Below, piece by piece: positions 59,533-64,000 of a stretch of DNA of 64,000 nt. Source of the DNA: Roridomyces roridus. Taxonomy: Eukaryota; Basidiomycota; Agaricomycetes; Agaricales; Mycenaceae. Made by a program: the position numbers and the translations under genes. The DNA is taken from the NCBI GenBank assembly GCA_029378245.1, contig JARKIF010000014.1, positions 1 through 64,000 on the forward strand, written 5' to 3'. Under the pieces are notes generated by a model that worked only from the letters and a program-made list of their open reading frames with translations, did no database searches and was not told the origin of the DNA. The first letter of the stretch is position 1; each line of letters opens with the position of its first letter.

Positions 59533-61803
59533 TCACATCCCACGGCCCCTAGTGGCACCTCTGCCAGCAAAACCTACGCGGAATATTCCACCACCGACGG
59601 GCAACGCTGGCTGATGCGGGGTTTGGATGGGTAGACTGCGATGGAAACGACGCTGACGTGGTGCTTCTTCTTCCTCTCCCTCTTCCAATTCCTCCTCCTC
59701 AGATTCCTCAGCGTCGGGCTACAAATGGAATCAGATTGCGCGTCACAACATGGGAAGAACGGAGTCCGACCTCGAGATCAATTACCAAGGCCCCTAAGAC
59801 AGTTCAGTTTATAGTTTATTACTCAAGATCTGGGGTTCCAATGCACGCACCTGTTTGCCAGCCAGATGCACATGCGGAGAAACAAAAGCGGTCTTTCGGC
59901 GTCTTGCGCGCGTGATCGAAGCGGACCTCAGCGGGAGTCTCGGTGTTGGGCAGTGCATTGGCAAATCCACGCTCGAGTGCATCTAAACGCTGACGCTCGG
60001 TGGAGAAGGCGCCGGGGGTACCGGCCGTAAGGTCGGTGGGGTTCCCAAGTCCGAGTGCTCCCGCCGAGTAGCCGCCCCAAGTCAACAACTTGCCAGACGA
60101 TGTCAGAGCGGCATTGTGCCAGTCCCCTACGTGGACAGCAATGATAGATTTATGTTGGAGGGCAGGGTCAATACTGGGTTCGCTGTCCTCCGTCGTTTGC
60201 ACGTCGCCGCCCAATACGACCGAACTCGCGCCGGTAGAGTACGCAAAAAACTTTTGGAAATGTCCCGATATCTGTGACCGTTATATTCGAGTCAATGCAG
60301 TCGAATGAATAGGGACTTACATGAGTGATTTTCATCGTCTGGGGGGGATCAATTGCCGGCGTCCCCTCGTCTGTTGAGGTAAATGGCGGCAAGGCTCGGA
60401 TTCTATCCAATTCACTAAAGTTGGGAAGCTGAAAATATCTTGCATCAACAGACAGCGAATTGTCACAATACAGAAACTTGCATAGTGCCACCGTCCCGTC
60501 TGAACTGAATCCTCATTTTCAAGAGCCCGGAAGAGCAGAACGTGGCCTTGGTTTGTCAACGCAACAATGTGGCTATCCAGCCCTGCAATCTTGATAATCT
60601 TGATTTCTTCCTCGTTTTCTTCGCCCGTAGCCACGAGGTCTGGCAAGCGAGGAAGGGGCGGTAGGCGGTAAGGGTCGGCTTTGACGTCCCAAACGGCACA
60701 TGAAATCACCCCATCCGAGGCTCTGGCCTCGGAGCGATGTGCTTCGTCCTCTGCGCGGTCATGGGATTCTATCTGCTCTTGAATACGTCCAGAGTGTGGC
60801 CACCAGACGAACACTTCTCCGGCCTTTGTGAGAACAGAAGAAAATGCCCAGCCACATTCGACTTGAATCGGTCTAGAGTCGCGAAGAAGATGTGGAGTGC
60901 TTAGAGTCCACGGACGACCCCAGCTCGTGAAAGTCCACACACGACCCCGACGGTCGAGGGCAGATGAGTGAAGTCTCCCACAGCTATGCTCCTGTAAGTT
61001 CACATCCGACTAAGAGAGAAAGAACCCGCCTGATTTCCTTGATGCGCGAAGGAAGCTGTAGACGCAAGGGTTGAGGCGCCGTTTTCCCGGGCTTACTGAA
61101 ACCCTCCGAGGTTAATGTAGAGGTTGTTGCGTCGAGAGTTCCTGGGCACGTCAAAACAGCACAGAGAAGACGAAGATTGTATACGCACCCCACACATGAA
61201 CGTTGCCCTCGGAGTCAAGAGCAGTGAAGGACCTGTGCACGATTAGCTAGTACACATCCTCTTGAAGAATTGAAGATCGTACATCCCCCCTGAAACGATC
61301 TTGACGACCCGAACGCTAGGGATCCGAAGTTGGACAGGAAATGGGACACCAACGCCCGTAAGACCTTTTGGGAACCTGGCCAGTCCAAGCCTCCCATTCG
61401 TGTTCTGACTTTTGTTTTCGTTGAGTACCTGCAGAAAATACGGTGCGTAGATCTTACCCCCAGACAAACACTTGTAAAATATAATGTCAGCTGCGTCGAG
61501 GACAGCGGATCGGACGCACCTCTCGGGTTGAACAAACCCTTATAAATGAATTTCCACCCGCTCACGCGAGCAGTATCAGCTCCTGAGAAATTGAAATCCT
61601 CAACAAGTCGCCTCTTCCATAAGAGTTCGTCGGAGCATATGCCGGCGAAATACTTGCAACCGTTCAGAGTCAGTGTCATCATCATCTGCGAGACTCTTGC
61701 GTACTCTATTGGTAGACCCAAGACGCACGACGCTCTGAATGGGCATCTCCATGAGCAGATTGTCGAGGATGACTTCGATAGGAATGCTTTGAATGCTAGA
61801 CAT
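59533..61803 (-). CDS. SAF1: F-box and RCC1-repeat protein (Saf1-like)
   Basis: Predicted SCF adaptor combining an N-terminal F-box with RCC1/BLIP-II-like beta-propeller repeats, as in yeast Saf1. ATG at 61803: MSSIQSIPIEVILDNLL, MPIQSVVRLGSTNR, an intron, then YFAGICSDELLWKRRLVEDF and WKFIYKGLFNPR. RCC1-type repeats include CGRLHSSALDRRGRVWTFTS + WGRP, VECGWAFSSVLTKAGEVFVW, IAGLDSHIVALTNQGHVLLF and VHVGDWHNAALTSSGKLLTW + GGYSAGALGLGN. An acidic patch (DAEESEEEELEEGEEEEA) and an Arg/Gly tail end in GRGATRGRGM, TGA at 59533. About eight introns. The assignment is solid; the substrate is unknown. Confidence 0.8.
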
Positions 61804-62007
61804 TGTGGGCGTTGGGAGCAAGAGTGTAACTGCGCCGCAGTGATGTCACTGATAAGGCCACTCGGCCCGGGCCCGGGCCCTCTCCAATGGCCGCCTGGAC
61901 CAGGCCGCGGCGACTCTTGCTTTTCGCAAATAATGACCTGAAGACGCACACAACTCGCATCCACAGATCATGGGTGGCTGACTGGCCATTGAACAATCCG
62001 AGACAAG

Positions 62008-62939
62008 CACTGCGTTTTGCGAAATCTGGTCACCCCCGTGGCCAGGTAGGATAGTTGAGATAGCCCTACCAATCCAGTGTTCTTGCCCGCCTATCCCGGT
62101 TTCCTAGCCACACGGAAGACAGATGGAAAATCACCCGATCTGTCCAGGTGTGGCCAGCTGATCTAGCACACCTAGTCGTTACCCTGGACAACTCAGATGT
62201 CTTTGCACCTATCCCAGGCATGGCTTTCCTCCCTATCCCTCCCGTGGCTTCTTGGGCCAACTCGGGTACGGCTCATTATAAGAACCCTTCGGTAGGCGTT
62301 CGGACTGGACAAGTTCTCGTCTCAGCTCCCCCCGCATGCTTCCCGGATCCATGTGTCCTCCCGGGGTAAGTCTCATCCGGTACGTTGTTTTCGTACGCGG
62401 GGCTACAAGCTGGCGTAACCGTCGGCCTGGGTAAGTCCATTACTTATTCGAGCGGCACCACTTCAAGACTCAAGTCGGGTGGTAGCATGTACTTCAAATT
62501 CGGGCTTCGCATCCAGCGCCGATGATGCTTTTAATGTGTCCTCTATGGGTGTTCCGCACTATAGGTACATAGTAGTTTCTGTTTAAATAGATTCCATTCG
62601 TAAAATTTGTCACTGCCCGTGCCATGGGCCCCATTTGAATGAACTTTCCATTGAAAATGCTTGGCTGTTCAATCTGGTCCGCAGCGAATTTGCACGGGGA
62701 TTGTTGGAGGATTGTGGTTCTGTTCCATAATCTAGCCAGTCTGGCTATGCGTGGCCAGCCAATCTGTACATGCTGTGGCTATTCTACCTGTCCACATGTG
62801 GCCAGATGCGGGACTTTTTTACCTATTATTCGGTCTGTTCACCCATGGATCATCAAACTGTCCTTGCGGTGGACAGACGGGCTTCTTCAATGATCCACTA
62901 CGCTATCCGCACCATGGCGAGATTTCACAAAACGCAGTG
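62008..62939. mobile_element. Non-autonomous CACTA-like DNA element in the promoter of coiled-coil copy 2
   Basis: It begins CACTGCGTTTTGCGAAATCT and ends with the inverse of CACTGCGTTTTGTGAAATCT, so the 20-bp termini differ at one base. It is flanked by AAG on both sides (62005-62007 and 62940-62942). The homologous promoter of copy 1 reads GAACAATCCGAGACAAGGTGG (complement of about 2467-2487), an uninterrupted site with a single AAG. The 932-bp body has several GTGGCCAG words but no ORF. CACTG termini and a 3-bp duplication fit the CACTA (EnSpm) superfamily. Confidence 0.85.
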
Positions 62940-62980
62940 AAGGTGGCTGACACTCAACGTATTCCTTTGCGTCTACCACC

Positions 62981-64000
62981 ATGAACATCCTGCTCATTAT
63001 CCACGCAATCTTGGCCTTCCTTGTCGCGCCCTTTGTCAAGGCTTGGCGCGCCTCCGCCCTGGTCGTTCTCATCATCAACGCCGACCTCGCTGTCTTCCGC
63101 CAGGCAGTCGCAAGCCTCCTCGACGTCAACGCGGCGCAAAGTGCCTACATACGCCATCTCGAAGAGAAGATCCACAGTGGAGAGCAAGAACGGAGTAGAT
63201 TCCTCAACTGCGACTGGGCAGGTGTGATGTACGTGCTGGAACGGATTGCTGTCATCGAGGCGCAAGCTCGCAACGCTGAGATGGAACTCTCGAACGACCT
63301 CGCTCACAAGGAGGAAGAGCTTGACACCGTCTGCAAAGCCCATGCTGCCGCTCAAGCCCGAATCGCCGCTTTGGAGAGTACCTTAAGCAAGGGTACATTT
63401 GTCCACGAATCCCACATCCATGCCCTCGTTGTCTCCAATCTGGCCCTCCTCAAGGTCACCCGTGCGCAAGACGAAGAGATCAAGCTCCTCCACTCCCAGG
63501 TTGTCGATCTCAAAGACGCCGCCATCGCTCGCCAAGAGGAGCAGGAGGCTGATGCGCAGAGGGATGCTGAACGGATGAAGATGAAGACGAGCAAGATCCA
63601 AGCGCTCGCCAAGCAGCTGAAGATGTCTGGCCGTGTCGAAAAGGCCCGCAAGCACGCCCGCCGCCAGGTCAACACGGCGCAGGCGAACAAGATCATCGAG
63701 CTCCAGAACGTTGTCGTTGCACTCAAGGGCCAGTTGGCTGGGGAGGAAAAGAAGGCGAAGAATCTGAGGAGAAAACTCGCGACGGTGGAGAGCACTGCCA
63801 ACGGGGCCATTGCTACGAAGAACGCGAGGGAGGTCGAGGTGGTGGCATTACGGGGCGAGATTGAGATAATGAAGGCGCAGGTTGCGGAGGGTGTACTAAA
63901 CACGATCGTTCGTCAGCTCGCCACCACCGAGCAGCTGAGTGAACTGGAGAAGCGAACGAAGGAGGCGGAGGAGTGGGTCAAGATCCTGGAACGGGAGAGG
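62981..64000 (+). CDS. Membrane-anchored coiled-coil protein, copy 2 (open at window end)
   Basis: Paralog of copy 1 in opposite orientation. ATG at 62981 gives MNILLIIHAILAFLVAPFVK, the same N-terminal hydrophobic anchor, then an uninterrupted frame of 340 codons to the window edge with EEKIHSGEQERSRFL, HKEEELDTV, LAKQLKMSGRVEKARKHARR and KAKNLRRKLATVES. It is predicted to be a long coiled coil. Unlike copy 1 the frame is intact past the QLAGEEKKAKN junction. The two copies are highly similar at protein level, with scattered substitutions and small indels. Its promoter carries a CACTA-like insertion about 40 bp upstream of the ATG. Function is unknown. Confidence 0.7.
   Translation, partial: MNILLIIHAILAFLVAPFVKAWRASALVVLIINADLAVFRQAVASLLDVNAAQSAYIRHLEEKIHSGEQERSRFLNCDWAGVMYVLERIAVIEAQARNAEMELSNDLAHKEEELDTVCKAHAAAQARIAALESTLSKGTFVHESHIHALVVSNLALLKVTRAQDEEIKLLHSQVVDLKDAAIARQEEQEADAQRDAERMKMKTSKIQALAKQLKMSGRVEKARKHARRQVNTAQANKIIELQNVVVALKGQLAGEEKKAKNLRRKLATVESTANGAIATKNAREVEVVALRGEIEIMKAQVAEGVLNTIVRQLATTEQLSELEKRTKEAEEWVKILERER

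Noticed and set aside
62040..62890. Short ORFs and repeated GTGGCCAG words as a gene
   Set aside because: They lie inside the CACTA-like element and have no coding signature.

Overview
The window looks like a nuclear contig from an agaricomycete (mushroom-forming) basidiomycete. Genes are dense and cut by many introns of about 45-60 nt with GT..AG borders. Conserved eukaryotic housekeeping genes sit beside typical mushroom families: F-box proteins, a GH16 glucanase, Dal5-type permeases, a DNA methyltransferase fused to RING and SNF2 domains, and Ty3/gypsy debris. There are no prokaryotic features, CRISPR arrays or rRNA genes. Exon borders were inferred by eye from splice consensus and family conservation, so gene coordinates run from start codon to stop codon and include introns.

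Layout. 1-0.83 kb: 3' end of a BCS1-like AAA ATPase, apparently frameshifted. 1.17-2.43 kb (-): membrane-anchored coiled-coil gene, copy 1, frameshifted. 3.6-8.8 kb: a decayed Ty3/gypsy-like retroelement. A ~0.87 kb inverted-repeat DNA element interrupts its gag, and its pol carries six in-frame hairpin repeats. 8.9-9.3 kb: small repeat-motif protein. 9.6-11.0 kb (-): RNase P subunit Rpp40. 11.1-12.7 kb (-): HMG-CoA synthase. 14.9-16.2 kb: alpha/beta hydrolase. 17.1-19.7 kb (-): Reg1-like PP1 regulator. 20.3-26.5 kb: two divergent Dal5-family transporters sharing a promoter region with tandem GATA sites. 27.1-27.6 kb: paralog of the small repeat-motif protein. 27.7-34.8 kb (-): DNMT5/RAD8-type DNA methyltransferase-helicase, divergent from a PAP2 lipid phosphatase (34.9-36.0 kb). 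36.1-38.2 kb (-): CID-domain RNA-processing factor, divergent from PET117 (38.3-38.5 kb). 38.7-41.9 kb: Kha1-like K+/H+ antiporter. 42.2-44.1 kb: phosphoglucomutase. 44.3-45.7 kb (-): protein made of five consecutive Zn2Cys6 clusters. 45.8-46.2 kb: small unknown gene. 47.3-48.6 kb (-): GH16. 49.0-50.2 kb: NAD(P)HX dehydratase. 50.5-52.9 kb: two adjacent genes sharing a 28-residue zinc module. 53.0-54.5 kb (-): sirtuin, divergent from PEX7 (54.6-55.8 kb). 55.8-56.3 kb (-): CRIPT. 56.8-58.5 kb: F-box protein. 58.5-59.4 kb (-): EFM7/NNT1-type methyltransferase. 59.5-61.8 kb (-): F-box/RCC1 protein. 62.0-62.9 kb: CACTA-like non-autonomous element. 63.0 kb to the end: coiled-coil gene, copy 2.

Themes. 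(i) Head-to-head gene pairs with start codons only 57-121 bp apart recur. The DNMT/PAP2 pair has three ACGCG (MCB-type) cores between its genes. (ii) Zinc-module proteins occur as arrays: five Zn2Cys6 units in one gene, and three plus one CCHC units in two neighbouring genes. (iii) Three mobile elements can be delimited from internal evidence. One of them can be checked against an empty site, because the two coiled-coil paralogs at the window ends share the same promoter sequence. (iv) Single-base frame shifts inside conserved motifs (BCS1, EFM7-like, coiled-coil copy 1) leave open whether these are pseudogenes or assembly indels.
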